From the NCBI GenBank assembly GCA_032716605.1, contig CM064519.1:18524551-18588550 (forward strand): 64,000 bases of DNA, in the 5' to 3' direction. Numbering within the stretch: position 1 is the stretch's first letter; each line of letters starts with the position of its first letter. The position numbers and the translations under genes were made by a program. This document shows positions 47,390 through 60,279 of this stretch, one piece after another. This DNA is from Paralithodes platypus. Lineage: Eukaryota > Arthropoda > Malacostraca > Decapoda > Lithodidae. The notes beneath the pieces are model-generated. The model ran no database searches. It saw only the letters and a list, made by a program, of their open reading frames with translations, and was not told the DNA's origin.

Positions 47390-48660
47390 TACCTAATTGT
47401 ATTTACCTAATTGTAGTTTACAGGAGTTGAGCTAAGCTCGTGTTGTCCCGTCTCTCAGTCTACTTTTTATCCAATTTGTTCTTGAAAATATGGATGATCC
47501 TTGCCCCTACCACCTCCTCCTCCAGCCCATTCCATTTGTCAATACATCTATAGGGGAAGCTAAACTTCCTGATATCGTTCTTGCAGGTAGGTCTTTTTAC
47601 TTTGTAGCTGTGGCCTCTAGTTATTCCTGTATCCATAATTAATATATCCTCCCTATCCAGCATCTCTACAGCCCCCGGGTACATTTGTACATCATTATCA
47701 TGTCTCCCCTCTCTCTCCTCTCTTTTAGACTCGGTAGATTTAATTTGTCTAGCCTCCCTTCATATGGCAGTTTGAGACTTGGAACCAATCTAGTGACTGC
47801 TCTCTGGATTCTTTCCAACTTGTGAATATGCTTCTTTAAATGCGGGGACCACACCACTGCTGCATACTCCAATCTTGGTCTAATCATACTCTTCATAATT
47901 TTCGCTACCATGGTCTCATCCAAGTAGTTCAGAGCAACTTTCATATTCCCGGCCATTGCATACATTCCGCTAAAGAGCTTGTTAATATGTTTCTCTGGCG
48001 ACAAATTATCTTGTATAATCAACCCTAAATCTTTTCTTTTTCGGCCTTGCTAATTATATTATCTCCCATCCTGTACTCCCAATTTGGTCTATTCACACTT
48101 CTTCCCATATTTAACACATGGCATTTACTTATATTAAATTTAATTTTCCACTTGGTGCTCCATTCGTATATTTTATCTAAATCCCCTTGCAGCTCCTCAC
48201 AACTACTTTTATTTGTTATTTGTCTCATAATTTTTACGTCATCTGCAAACATTTACATGTAAGAGTTTATGCCTATCGGCAGGTCATTCACGTACATAAG
48301 GAACATGAGAGGTGCCAACACAGATCCCTGCGGAACACCACTCTCAACTTTCCGCCACGATGAGTAAGTTCCTCTAATGTTGGTCCTCATTTCCCTATCT
48401 GTTAAATAGCTCTCCATCCATTTCAGCAAACTCCCCCTGACACATCCTAGCGTCTCAAGCTTAGATAACAATCTCTTATGTGGTACCTTATCGAATGCTT
48501 TGGAAAGGTCTAAGTAGACGAAGTCCACCCATCCGCCTCTTTCTTGGAGTACATCTATCACCCTACTGTAATAACATAGCAAACTGGTAACACAAGATGT
48601 CCCTTCTCTGAATCCAAATTGCTTTGGGGTTATTATCCAGGGTGAGACCTGGTTCACCCT
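47390..48660 (-). pseudogene. CR1-like (family C) RT with 3' end
   Basis: Minus strand from 48657: TPKQFGFREGTSCVTSLLCY, motif A LDLSKAFDKVPHKRL, SGVPQGSVLAPLMF, YVNDLP, a break at about 48253, FADDVKIMRQI, NISKCHVLNMGRSVN, a break near 48025, VVWSPHLKKHIHKLERIQ, MMYKCTRGL, a break near 47680, HSYKVKRPTCKNDIRKF. The 3' tail is CTACAATTAGGTAAATACAATTAGG (47390-47415), showing two tail units. The 5' end stops where the BEL/Pao sequence begins, with an inverted word TATCCAGGGTGA around 48640-48665 at the join. Confidence 0.86.
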
Positions 48661-48679
48661 GGATATCGGCGGGTAGATA

Positions 48680-51600
48680 AGCTAATAATGCTCCCCACGA
48701 TCCAAGGTTATGCCATTTCTGGATCCTATGCCACTTCCTCTCAAGACACACAGGTGGAGGTGGTTACGGTCCTCAAGGTAGCAGTAAGCCCCATAGATAA
48801 ATATATTCGGCCAAATGTGCCTGATAATACATGTACTGATATAGATAAGCTATGGGACTTGGACAATATTGGAATAGACCCACATGAACTTGATCGTGAG
48901 TCCAAGCTAACGTTAAGCTCGTATGAAGAGACTGTAACGTATGACTCTGGCAGAGGTCAGTATGTGGTAAGGCTCCCTTGGAATGATAACAAGAGTAAAT
49001 TACCTACTAATTTCCATCTAGCACTTGGTAGGTTACGTGGGCTTCAGAAGCAGTTTGTCAAGGATCCAAGTTATGGCGAGACTTATGCGGCAGTTTTGGC
49101 CGAGCAGGTACAACGTGGATTTGTGGAGAGAGTAGATCTCAGTGAGTATGGGGATGACATCCATTACCTTGCTCACCATGGGATTAAAAAGGACAGTTCC
49201 ACCACTCCTGTTCGTATTGTGTATGACTGCTCTGCTAAATCCAGTGATCGCTCCTATAGCCTGAATGATTGTCTGTACACGGGTCCGTCCCTGGTCTCTG
49301 ATCTAGCGCAAATTATGTTGCGCTTCATATGTCATAAGTTTGCATGGGTCGCCGATATTGAGAAGGCCTTCCTGATGCTTCAACTCCATCGTGAAGACAG
49401 GGACTCGACAAGATTTTTATGGCCACGGGACCCAATGGATCTAGATTCGGAGTACCTGGTCTACAGGTTCAGAGTCGTCTTATTCGGGGCGACCTGTTCC
49501 CAGTTCCTTCTCAACGCTACTATCTTGCGTCATCTTGAGGAGGCTGGACTAGATCCTGACTTCAAGAATGACATCAAGCAGGGGATCTATGTGGACAATC
49601 TTTAAGGCACCGGAGACAATGAAGATTTATTGCTCAAGAGATGCTGGGAGATCCGTGATATATTTGCCAAGGCTCATTTATACTTAAGAGAATGGGCCAC
49701 TAATAGTGATCTTTTGAAAGGTCAATTTGCTTCTGACGGTGTGGCTACTGAGAATAGTGAGGTGAAGTTTTTAGGCCACAAATGGGACACTACCACAGAT
49801 TGTATATCCTTCTGTCACACCCCCATGCGGCAGTGAGCTTATGACCAAGCGAAACTGCTTAAGCTTGTCAGCGAGGTTGTTTGATCCCCTAGGTTTTTTG
49901 CTGCCTGTATCAATCCGTGCTCGTATGTTTTTACAGCAACTATGGCGGCTAAAACTAGATTGGGACACGCCCCTCCCGACTGAGTTACAAGATACTTGGC
50001 GGTTGATTCGGTCGGACCTTTCCACATGTTGCAAGGTCCAACTTAATCGTCAGGTGATTAAAGGTCACCAGGTGGATCTACATGCCTTTTCTGATGCTAG
50101 CAATAGTGCGTACGGTACTGTCATATACATATGTAATGGTAGTGAAGCGACGCTGGCTATAGCGAAGGCCAAAGTGGCCCCTATAAAGAAGATTACAGTT
50201 CCTAAATTAGAACTTACTGCATTGCTTCTGTCTGCTCGTCTAATAAAGTTTACACTGGATGCTTATACAGACATACTACAGATTAATAACGTCTATGTCT
50301 GGAGCGACAGTCAAATAGCGCTTTCATGGGTACACAGCCAGAAAGTGTTACCTGTTTATGTTTCTAATCGCACTGATGAGATTCATAACTTAGTTCCTAC
50401 AGCTACATTTCGCTATGTGAGCACCAGGGATAACCCCAGTGACATAATTTCCCGGGGGATCTCGGCACAGCAGTTTATGTCTTCCTCTATTTGGTGGCAT
50501 GGACCTCCATGGCTTACATCTCCAACTGAGTGGCCTCAGGATTTCAGGGAATACATATCTGATCCTTCAAGTCGGCCCCAAGATGATGTGTTAAGTAGTT
50601 CGAATGTGAGTACTACACATCAGGATAACAAGTTGGTAGAGTGGGAACGTTACGGCAGCTATGATCAAGTAATACGGGTACTGTATTTGCATGGATATAC
50701 CGTTTCATTAACAACATGAGAAGTCGGGCTCACGGGTCTTTCCTTAGTGAAGATTCGAAGCATATCAGACTCCATGAATTGAGATCAGCAGAAGCAAAAC
50801 TAATATGTTTAGTACAAAAGGAATCTTATCCTACTGAACATCAAATCCTGAGCAAGGAGTCAAAGGCCAAACCCTCAAACTTAATGAGGCAGCTAGGATT
50901 ATATATGGAAGGAGGCATTATTAAGTGTAGAGGCAGGATACAAAAGGCGGACATTATTGATTCTGCGAAATATCCTGTCCTCCTTAGCTCCTCTCATTTG
51001 ATTACCAAACTGTTGATTCGCCAATGCCATAGGACCTGCCTACATTTTGGCGTAAATTATGTTCTGGCGTATATGCGACAACGTTGGTGGATCCCTAAGA
51101 TGCGACAAGCAATTAAAGGGATCCACAATAGCTGTACGATCTGTAAAAGATTACAGGGTAAGCCTTACTCCCCAGTTGATCTACCTCCCTTACCTGAGTT
51201 CAGGGTACAAAGGACTGAACCATTTCAGATAACCGGGGTAGACTACACCGGAGCGATTCATGTTAGAGAATCGCCCGGTAATATCATAAAGGTATATGCC
51301 GTCCTATTCACATGTGCGGTAACCAGAGCGATTCATATTGAATTGATTGACGACCTATCCAGTGAAGGGTTTTTGCATACTCTAAGACGCTTTGCAGGCC
51401 GCAATGGTTTCCCTCAAATTATTATGAGCAATAATGCGACTTGTTTTGTCGGGGCCTCTAAATATCTCCAGAGTTTAATGGATGACCCGCAGGTTGTGGC
51501 TACCCTCACTGGAAAGGGTTGTCAGTGGAGATTTATACCAGCACGTGCACCATGGTTCGGGGCGATTTGGGAGAGAACAATCGGTATCGTCAAATCTGCC

Positions 51601-52338
51601 ATGAAGAAGGTATTAGGAAGGGCACTGGTGACCAGACGGGAGTTGCAAACCATCTTAATAGAAATTGAGATGTCAGTCAACGACAGGCCCTTGACCTATA
51701 CCTCGGCAGATGTTGACGACCTCTTGCCCATTTCGCCTTCTATGCCAACACGTGGACGAACCCTTAATACCTTTCCTAGATCGTCCGTAAATGACGAAGA
51801 TCTGCAAGACCCTACGTTCGGCAATGCTGATGCCACACGTCGTCGCTTCCAGTATGTAAACAAGGTGTCCGACGATCTATGGAAACGGTGGACCCAAGAA
51901 TATTTGCTGTCTCTTCGCGAGCGTCACTCTCATAAGATCAAAGGGACGAATCAACGATGGCCTCGTATCGGGGATATCGTCCTGATTCATGATGAGCGTC
52001 CTAGGTTATTTTGGAAGCTTGGGAGGATTATCCATTTGTTCCAGGGCATTGATGGTCTTATAAGGGTTGCTAGAATACGAACTTCGACTGGGGTTACTAC
52101 TCGCCCAGTCGTAAGGTTATATCCCTTGGAGCAGGATGTAGAACTGCCGGATGATCCTGGCGTCTCTACTGATACCCCTCCGCGGGAGAGTGCTGGTGAC
52201 AGTGCTCCTCGAGGTGGGGCAGCTGATGATGAGAAGGATGATCCTCCTCAGGCTTCAGGTGGCGCTCGTCCCAAAAGGAGGGCGGCTATGAGTTCCGTGG
52301 ATCTTTGGAGATCAAAGATCACACAAGGTGATCTTTGA
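48680..52338 (+). pseudogene. BEL/Pao-type LTR retrotransposon pol (RT, RNase H, integrase), 5'-truncated
   Basis: In order: RT (HHGIKKDSSTTPVRIVYDCS, FAWVADIEKAFLMLQLHRED, RFLWPRDP, active site YVDN at about 49588-49600); RNase H (LHAFSDASNSAYGTVIY, KLELTALLLSARL, VWSDSQIALSWVHS); H2C2 zinc-binding and integrase core (TCLHFGVNYVLAYMRQRWWI, CTICKRLQGKPYSP, ITGVDYTGAIHV, IIMSNNATCF, APWFGAIWERTIGIVK); then the BEL-typical WPRIGDIVLIHDERPRLFWK. Defects: second RT active-site Asp is Asn, the central integrase Asp (SDN) is Asn, stop at 49603, frameshifts near 49836 and 50705. Gag, protease and 5' LTR are absent. Confidence 0.92.
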
Positions 52339-52403
52339 CTTCGATGTCCCTTTTTTGTTCTCTGTATATAGCTCCTGTATATCATTTTTGGTGGCGGGCA
52401 ATA

Positions 52404-52954
52404 TGTCGGGAATAGGGTAATGATCCCGACAGGTAATAGGACATTTGAATTTGGCGGTATCGTATCGCTTGTACGATTTCGGCTGGTTCTTTGTGTATTG
52501 TAGTTTATTCTTAAGTTAGGTTAAATATTAACTGTAATGTATAAATATCTACATCAGCTCTAGATGTATTATGAAACCAAGTTATGGGTTATAATTATTA
52601 TGAGCCGGCAGCCATATGTAATTTCGCGAAGCGATCGGAGGCCGGCCCTTGAGTCTCTCAATCAACACCGTACAGCCAACATCTCCTCCCCCGGCCCTGA
52701 CTCAACCCACAGTTCACCATGTGCTACAACTACTAACAATATTAACAACAGTCCTACATCACCAAGCTAAGTTCATTGTATCGATATTGTATTATGTGAA
52801 CATTCCTACATGTCATGCAATTGAACTAGCCGCGTGTGGGGGACTGGATTACACCCATCAACGACTACGTCGTTGGTAATTATATTATAACTATTTGTTG
52901 GGATATTTCATGTACCAGTGATATGTAATTTAACCTTTATCTAAATTCCCGATA
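52404..52954 (+). repeat. 3' LTR of the BEL/Pao element (putative, ~551 bp)
   Basis: It begins TGTCGGGAATAGG right after a purine-rich stretch (GGTGGCGGGCAA, about 52390) following pol, and ends TTCCCGATA, near the inverse of its start. TGTCGGGA...TCCCGACA-type ends fit BEL/Pao LTRs. Without a 5' LTR the far edge is inferred. Confidence 0.6.
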
Positions 52955-53830
52955 ATGTACATCGCTAGGCCTGGCTTCCTTATTTCTATTAATTTCCTCC
53001 AGTTCACTATGAAACCTATCTCTAACGTCCTTGTTCTTCAGCAGCCACACTTTCCTTTTGGGCATGCATACCTTCTTGCGCTTAGGATCTCTGTATAAGC
53101 TTGTGTCGCACACCAGTAGCTTATGCTGGGGGATACATTCTTCACTCGGGATGACCTTTACATCCCGAACCACTTTCCAGTCTTTCCTGTTAACAAAGAA
53201 GTAATCTATCTGGCTACTGGAGACCCCAGAGTTATATGTGACCAGATGGCTCTGTCTTTTCTTGAACTTCGTGTTACACACAACCATGTTGAGTGCAGCG
53301 CAGGACTCCAGTATATATTCGCCTTCCAGATTCCTCCTTCCGTAACCATTTCCTCCATGCACTCCCTCGTATCCATCTGCAGATGCTCCCACGTGATCAT
53401 TCAGGTCCCCTCCCAGGATTGTTATTTCATTCTCCAAGAGGCCCAAAATGACACTGACGGCGTCATTCCAGAAGTCCTCTTTTATCTCTTGCTGTAGGCT
53501 AGCCTGTGGAGCATATGCAGATATCACATTTAGGATTCTTTCACCAACTTTCAACTTCAAAACAATCAGCGTTTCACTAACTCTTGTAATCTGAAGCACA
53601 CTTTCCGCCAGCTCTTCAGCCACCAGAACACCCACTCCTCCTTTCGCTTTATCAGTCTCCACCCCCTTCCAGTAGATCCTATATCTTTTCTTTCTTCCAA
53701 TCCACTGTACCCAAGGCCCTTTCCAGAGTGTTTCCTGGGCACAGCAGATGTCCACTCGCCTCCTCTCACACATCTCAGCCACTTCATTTGCACGCAGATT
53801 CAAACTGCCAACATTCACACTAGCAAGTCT
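52937..53830 (-). pseudogene. RTE-like apurinic-type endonuclease, 5' fragment of a LINE
   Basis: The minus-strand frame of ~293 codons shows MNVGSLNLRANEVAEMCERR, VDICCAQETLWKG (metal-binding Glu), VISAYAPQASL, ILGGDLNDHVGASADGYEGV, SSQIDYFFVN and PQHKLLVCD (catalytic His). It nicks DNA for target-primed reverse transcription. RT follows in intact relatives, but here the frame stops near the LTR edge. The frame is intact, so it is young. It may be the front half of the RTE-like family at 45684, but no overlap proves this. Confidence 0.85.
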
Positions 53831-55387
53831 GAGATTGTGGGGGGCATTTGGAATATATCATGGAAAGCTCACATAGATGGGAGTCGTCTCAACTGGTTAA
53901 AGACACCCTAGAAGCCCCAGGTCACATCCAGAATAATAAACAGAGAAAATTGCCTACAAGGTCTTACACCGATGACAGGCAAGGCGGTCAGAGCAAATAG
54001 ACATCACATCTCCCAGAGAGTTCGTTATTTTAACACTTAGAAGTTAGAACACTCAACACAACAATTCATATTTTGTTCTTGTACTCATCGTTTTTTTTAT
54101 CAAGATGTTATTCATGTACGGTACTCATTGTTCTTGAATCTCAAGATAAACCTTTCCCTGTTCCTATCTATCTATTGCTGGAAGCCTTACTCCCCTTTAC
54201 GAGGGTGGCCATATACAAAACACACCCAAGCAGACCTGTCCTATATGAGAAGAACAACCCTGGCCAGTTTATAAATATACAGGATTGACCACTCAACTTG
54301 GGATCCGTCCAACTCTGAGGCCCTCTATGTATCTCTTTAGCACTATTTTTCTAGTGGTGTGTGGCTAGTACATCCCCTAACCTGCTTCACCCTTAGGTAA
54401 GCAGTATGGATTAGGATGTTTACAGCCCTAGACAGGTTGCCAACCTAGGGTGACGAGTCCCATCCAACCGGATTTTTACAAAGTTGTCTCCTCTAGTTGG
54501 GTTGCCGACCAAGGCTAATGAGTCCCATCTACCTGGTTCCTGAACTTATATAATAAAGTAAAGTGGCTGGTTTCCTGATCCTTATTATTTCTCAATACGT
54601 ATATCATATAATATAATTATGGTAGTGGGTTATAATTCAAGAAGCACCTATAATAGCATATACCATGATAGTGACCTACAACATTCTATCCAAATACCTA
54701 CCATTTTTTTGTGTTGTGCCTGTTCGGGATCTGTCTCGAGTCGGCCATCCACAGCTATGGGGTATGTGCTTGTGTATATACATACATACATACCTATCCC
54801 AAGAAAATAGCTCATCATACATACCTCCCCACCCCACCTTCTCCTTTGGTGCCATTGGTGTCATTAGACTCTCATTATACTCACATACATCCATACCCAT
54901 AATAATTACTTGGCAATGCTGATATGGCGTGATCTTTGGATCTAAATTCTACCACACAGGAGAAAATCTAAAACATCACCCCGCTGTTTGATAATTATGG
55001 CACCCAAATACTGTCCAAAGAACAATATGGCCGCTCTCTCTAACTAGAGGAACTTAGGTTCAAGGGTTGTGATCATTGAACTCCACTACAAAAATCTGTG
55101 ACTCATCGCTTGCATCACAATAGGTAAATATTGAAGCTGCCAGATGGTAATTAAGAGTGGCATATGAATGCTCAATATCCTTTTCTATTACAGTACTGTA
55201 CATAGCAACAGCTCAGATCTTTGAAGTTACAATAAAGTCCAGCCATAACACTGCCCCACCATATCATCATTATGGCTGATGCTGGCATACTGCTAACAGT
55301 GCTTCAACAAGACTCAACAGTCCCCCTGCAGCACCTATCTGCACCACACCAGCTTTAACAGTGCTACAAGATTTTTAGGCAAGAATG
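53831..55387. other. Spacer with tandem duplication and a repeat K fragment
   Basis: An imperfect ~70-bp tandem duplication lies at about 54430-54540 (TTGCCAACCTAGGGTGACGAGTCCC / TTGCCGACCAAGGCTAATGAGTCCC). 54710-54770 is an inverted piece of repeat K. No gene is recognised. Confidence 0.6.
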
Positions 55388-55530
55388 TAGTTACCGGGTG
55401 TACCGCCCGTCTTGTTTACACTACGCGGACGCTCACCATCATGTTCCCATCTATTTTGACTGAATTTGGATACAAAAATACATTACCCTAACCAAACAAC
55501 CTAACCTAACCTAACCTAGTATTATAGATT
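55388..55530. repeat. Copy of the CCTAA-bearing dispersed repeat
   Basis: ACCGGGTGTACCGCC, TTGTTTACA, CACCATCATGTTCCCATCTATTTT and TAACCTAACCTAACC followed by AGTATTATAG match the order at 5885-5990. Confidence 0.75.
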
Positions 55531-55667
55531 TATAAGTATTTATTTTATTATAAGTATTTATAGATGGTTTATGTTGTATGTCGGTAGTGGTACAGCTGGT
55601 AACTACATCCATCCCAAAATATTTTACAGTAAATTGTTAAGTGTCCAACCAATGTAAAGTTAGTTAA

Positions 55668-58600
55668 CCCTCCAGCCCCGGGGGCTATAGCTTACGACTG
55701 TGCTCCGGTACCGGGTGTTTTGACGATCTTTGGCCTATGTTAACTACTCTGTAAGTCAATGAATATGTCATGTAATGTTGTGAATAAAAAAGAATAATGT
55801 TCCACAAACCTTCCTCTGTCGAATGGCGTTGAGTAGAGGTCTCTAGCCCCTCTGGTTGCATAATGGTGAGCGCGGGAAGACGAGTGCTTTTCGGCGGCAA
55901 ATTCTTCCCGCGTTCGGACGCGTCGCCCCGGCCATGGCTACGACGCACCTAGCCGCTCGTCGCGCCAAAGTATTTATCTCCCTTAGACGATTTTAGTGTT
56001 TGATATTGAGAATGTGATGTTTATTTGATATTTTCTAGTTATTTTGAGGCCAATTATATAAAATATGTTTATTAGGGTATCACTGTCACTGATATTGCTA
56101 ATTTTCACTCGATACCGTACATTTTATTAGTAATTGAGGTAGCTTATTGTTGTATTAGGCACTGATTATTCGTTATCACAGGTGTTTATTATACTTTGGC
56201 CATCATATATTAGGTCTTGTGTCACTTTCACTTTGACAAATATGCTTTAGAGAGTGTCACTGTCACTGATAATGCTAATTTTTACTCGATACCGTACATT
56301 TTATTAGTAATTGAGGTAGGTTATTGTTGTATTAGGCACTGATTATTCGTTATCACAGGTGTTTATTATACTTTGGCCATCAAATATTAGGTCTTGTGTC
56401 ACTTTCACTTTGACAAATATGCTTTAGAGAGTGTCACTGTCACTGATAATGCTCATTTTCACTCGATACCGTACATTTTATTAGTAATTGAGGTAGCTTA
56501 TTGTTGTATTAGGCACTGATTATTCGTTATCACAGGTGTTTATTATACTTTGGCCATCAAATATTATGTCTTGTGTCACTTTCACTTTGACAAATATGCT
56601 TTAGAGAGTGTCACTGTCACTGATAATGCTCATTTTCACTCGATACCGTACATTTTATTAGTAATTGAGGTAGGTTATTGTTGTATTAGGCACTGATTAT
56701 TCGTTATCACAGGTGTTTATTATACTTTGGCCATCAAATATTAGGTCTTGTGTCACTTTCACTTTGACAAATATGCTTTAGAGAGTGTCACTGTCACTGA
56801 TAATGCTCATTTTCACTCGATACCGTACATTTTATTAGTAATTGAGGTAGGTTATTGTTGTATTAGGCACTGATTATTCGTTATCACAGGTGTTTATTAT
56901 ACTTTGGCCATCAAATATTAGGTCTTGTGTCACTTTCACTTAGTTATATGATTTGTAAACGTTTTATATACAATTTATTGTGTCTTTTTTCACTGATTTA
57001 TATATTTCTATAGGTTCTAATCATATGAATGTCACTTGGTATATACATATGTGTCACTTTCACATATTATTATGGTGTAATTGTATTTGTATCAATGTTC
57101 TCATAATACATGACTTTTGTATTACAATACATTGGTTTTCTTCCACTTTTTGCCTATATATAATTATAGTGTACATATTGTCATTTTATTTGGCAATTTC
57201 AGTATGATTATTAGAACTCCAGCTTGGAGTGGTAATCAAAGAAGCAATCTACAGCACAGAGTGCCACCTTGCACTGCACACACTCCAGGGTTGACTTTTT
57301 ACCTAACCTCGGCTTCACCCTGCTGTTGTAGCAGACATGGCACCGCTTCTGCTGTGTTCTTCCGGATTCATTCTGAGGCAGGGAACCAAGCCTGTGCCTA
57401 ATCAAGTATTGAGCAGACTGCAAGCGGTCAATAACGGCGGGCCCAGGATGTGCCACTGCCCTCTGTGGCATAGCATACTTCCCCAGGAGCTCCGTCAACA
57501 CCTGCTTTTGGAACCTCCGCAGGCTATTGAACTTCATGGGTGTGTTCACATTCCAAAGCTTGTATATGTTGTAGGCATTCAGAACTGACATGTCCACCAT
57601 ATGCAGAAAGAACTTTTTGTACCATCTGCACGAGGTACGCAGGCAGTCAATGAAGCCTATCTGCATGTCGGACTTGTCCACCAGCCTCATGTTGATGTTG
57701 TAGTCCAGGACAGCATCGGGCTTGGTCACCCTGGCCTGGGTGCGGCGATCCACCTTGCCAGTCTCCACCATTTCCCCCTTGTGGATGGTGGTCAGGAGGT
57801 TGACCTTCCGCTGGTCGTGCCAGTGGATAGCCAGAATGGGCCCCGACTTCTTCTTGAACACATCACCTTTTTTGGTCTTTGGAGGGAAAGGTGGCATGCC
57901 CTTCCTTTTCCCTCGTACTGTGCCTACAGTCCCCGTCTTGCGCTCATGCAGGTACTGTGAGAGAGTGGGGGACGTGTAATAATTGTCCGTGTAGAGGACG
58001 TGATTCTTATGAAAGTAGCGGTCCATCATGGCTTGCACCACTGCTCCGCCAAAGCCAATGAGGGGTCCACAAGCAAGTCCCCTTCCTTCCCGCTGTAGAC
58101 CAGGAAGTCCAGGACATAGCCAGTTTGGCAGTCGCACAGCACAAAGAATTTTATGCCAAAGCGATGTCTTTTTGAGGGGATGTACTGCCGGAAGCTGAGT
58201 TTTCCCCGGAACAGCACAAGAGACTCGTCAATGACGACCTTGCGGAAGGGCTTGAAGTAGGAGGTGAAGCGTTCTCGCATCATCTCATACAACATCCTAA
58301 TCTTCCACAGCTTGTCTGGGAGGTGGACGTCAAGGTTGGTGACAAGATGGAGCGCTGCGAGGATATCAAGGTACCGGTCGCGAGACATATATTTCCCGAA
58401 GGCAGGGGTGGATATCAGATCATTGGTGATCCAATAGTCAGGCAACCTATGCTTCTTGACATGAGGCATTAGCATGGTGAGTGCCAGGAACACCATGAAC
58501 TCTTTATGAGTCACTGGGGTCCACTGCCTCATGTGGCCCTTGGTCACCTTTCCCAAAAAGTGGACCTGGAATTGGTGCTGCTTATTTGTCTCTTTGACAA

Positions 58601-60279
58601 CATAGCCTACCACCTCCTCATCAAAGAAGGCCTCAAACAGTTCGTGTGGTGGAGCATTGGGGCCTGCAGGAAAATTGGGGGTAACGCCTGAACCCTCCAG
58701 TACCTCATAAAAAGCTGGCACATCAGGGTTGTATGCATCCTCATCAACTACGTCTTGCCACTGAAAAACGTAGAATGGGTCTTGTCTACGCTGACGAGGA
58801 GCTCCAGCTGGTGGCCCAGCACGCCCACGGCCAACTCGGGAGGCGCGCGCCCTAGGGCGGCGAGGGCGGCGGCCAGGGCGGTGGGCAGCACGACGGGCAG
58901 CACGACGCCGGGCCAAGCGGATGGGTCGAGGGTCGTCGATGTCCATATAGTCATCGTCAGAGTGGTCATCTTGCCCTGACGGTGGACCTATGTAATCATG
59001 GCCAGAGTCTTGAGAGAGGTGCCCTTCATCATCAGTGGCCCCCACATAATCTGGCGGGGAACCAGTGATGCGTGGGCGGCGTGCGGGTGGGCAAGGAGTG
59101 GCAGGTGAGGCTGTGTCCCCCCGAGGTCCCGGGCTCCTTGGCCTGCGACGAGTGACAGAAAGCAATGTTTCACTGTCACTAGGCCCAGGTATTGGTGATG
59201 CGAGCTCAAAGACTTCTTCAGGAAGACATGTTGAAGGCAGGAGAGGTGGGGAGGACCGTGGGGAAAGTTGCGGGGACGTATGGCTGGGGCCGGCCGGGGT
59301 GGACGCCGCGGGAGCCTCGAACAAAACTCTCTTACTTTTCTTAATTTTCTTGGTATATTTCCTACCTTTCCCCTTTTCGGCAGCAGTATGTCTCCTGTCG
59401 GGGGACCTAGGAGGCAAATAGGCCGAAAGTGTGGGGTCCTCAACCCTTGGCAATGGTGGGGGTGGTGGGGAAGAATGCGGGGCATCCGGGTCATCTTGGG
59501 TGGCGTGGGTAGATAAGGGAGACAATGGCGGACGAGAAGGGTCACCACGCTGACCCTCACTCACAGCCTCATCCTCACCAAGTAGTTTTGCTTGTTCCCT
59601 AGCTGCCGCGGCCGCCTTCTCAAGTATTTTCTGCTTATACAAATGTAGATTGAAAGGCGATTTACCTGGGGAAGGGCTTGGCGTCGTGTCACTTAAGCGA
59701 AATTTGGTGAGTGACCTTGAACTCTCCCACTCGCTCACTCTCTCAAGTTCACTGTCTTTAGGTAAACCAGCTTCCTCAACAACTGGTACATCACCTTCAT
59801 CACTCTCATCACTGTCATGTTCTCTCGCAAATCCCAGGAATTGCTCTTCTTTATCACTCTCATGGCCATAATCACTCGACTTATAATTACTGGAGTCGTC
59901 ACTGACTTCATCATCAACATTATGCTTGGCATCAGCTCGCTCATAAAGTCTCAATGTCGTCTCAATACCTCCGGGAGATAACACATTTAGGCGATGGCGT
60001 CGGGGTAAGGCGCGACGAACAAGCAAGGGCGTCGTAGGAAGCACGGTATCGGACACAGCGGAATCACTATTTGGCGTACTGTCCATGATGGCGTCGGGGT
60101 AGATACTGTTGCTGTGGCGTAGTTTACGCCTGGTGGCGCCACCTACCGTCCCACGATACCGAAAATGTACGCGCGGCATTCGAAAGCACGCATGCAAGCA
60201 ATGGGCGTTCAAGAGCCCTTCCGGGTTGCGCGGGCCGAGGTTGTTATGGGCGTTCAAGAGCCCATCCGGGTTGGAGGGG
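55668..60279 (-). mobile_element. Complete piggyBac transposon, 4.6 kb, TTAA-flanked
   Basis: The left end CCCTCCAGCCCCGG and right end (inverted) CCCCTCCAACCCGG are bounded by TTAA (55664-55667, 60280-60283). It contains one minus-strand transposase gene with a single frameshift. The left third (55668-57210) is noncoding and holds a 177-bp tandem array. The right subterminal region has a direct 27-bp repeat (60201-60227, 60246-60272), a possible transposase-binding pair. It is the only nearly intact DNA transposon here and the likely model for several TTAA MITEs. Confidence 0.92.
56060..56941. repeat. 177-bp tandem repeat, five units, inside the piggyBac element
   Basis: The landmark GATTATTCGTTATCACAGG recurs at 56164, 56341, 56518, 56695 and 56872, exactly 177 bp apart. 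Units differ by a few bases only (TAATTTTT/TCATTTTC, GTAGCTTA/GTAGGTTA); the first is the most diverged. The unit has no open frame. The array lies downstream of the transposase stop, between the gene and the left TIR. Confidence 0.95.

Noticed and set aside
56060..56941. CRISPR array
   Set aside because: Units are 177-bp direct tandem copies with no spacers, in a eukaryotic transposon.
58755..59871. Several plus-strand open frames over the piggyBac gene
   Set aside because: They are antisense shadows of the GC-rich, Pro/Arg-rich transposase N-terminus.
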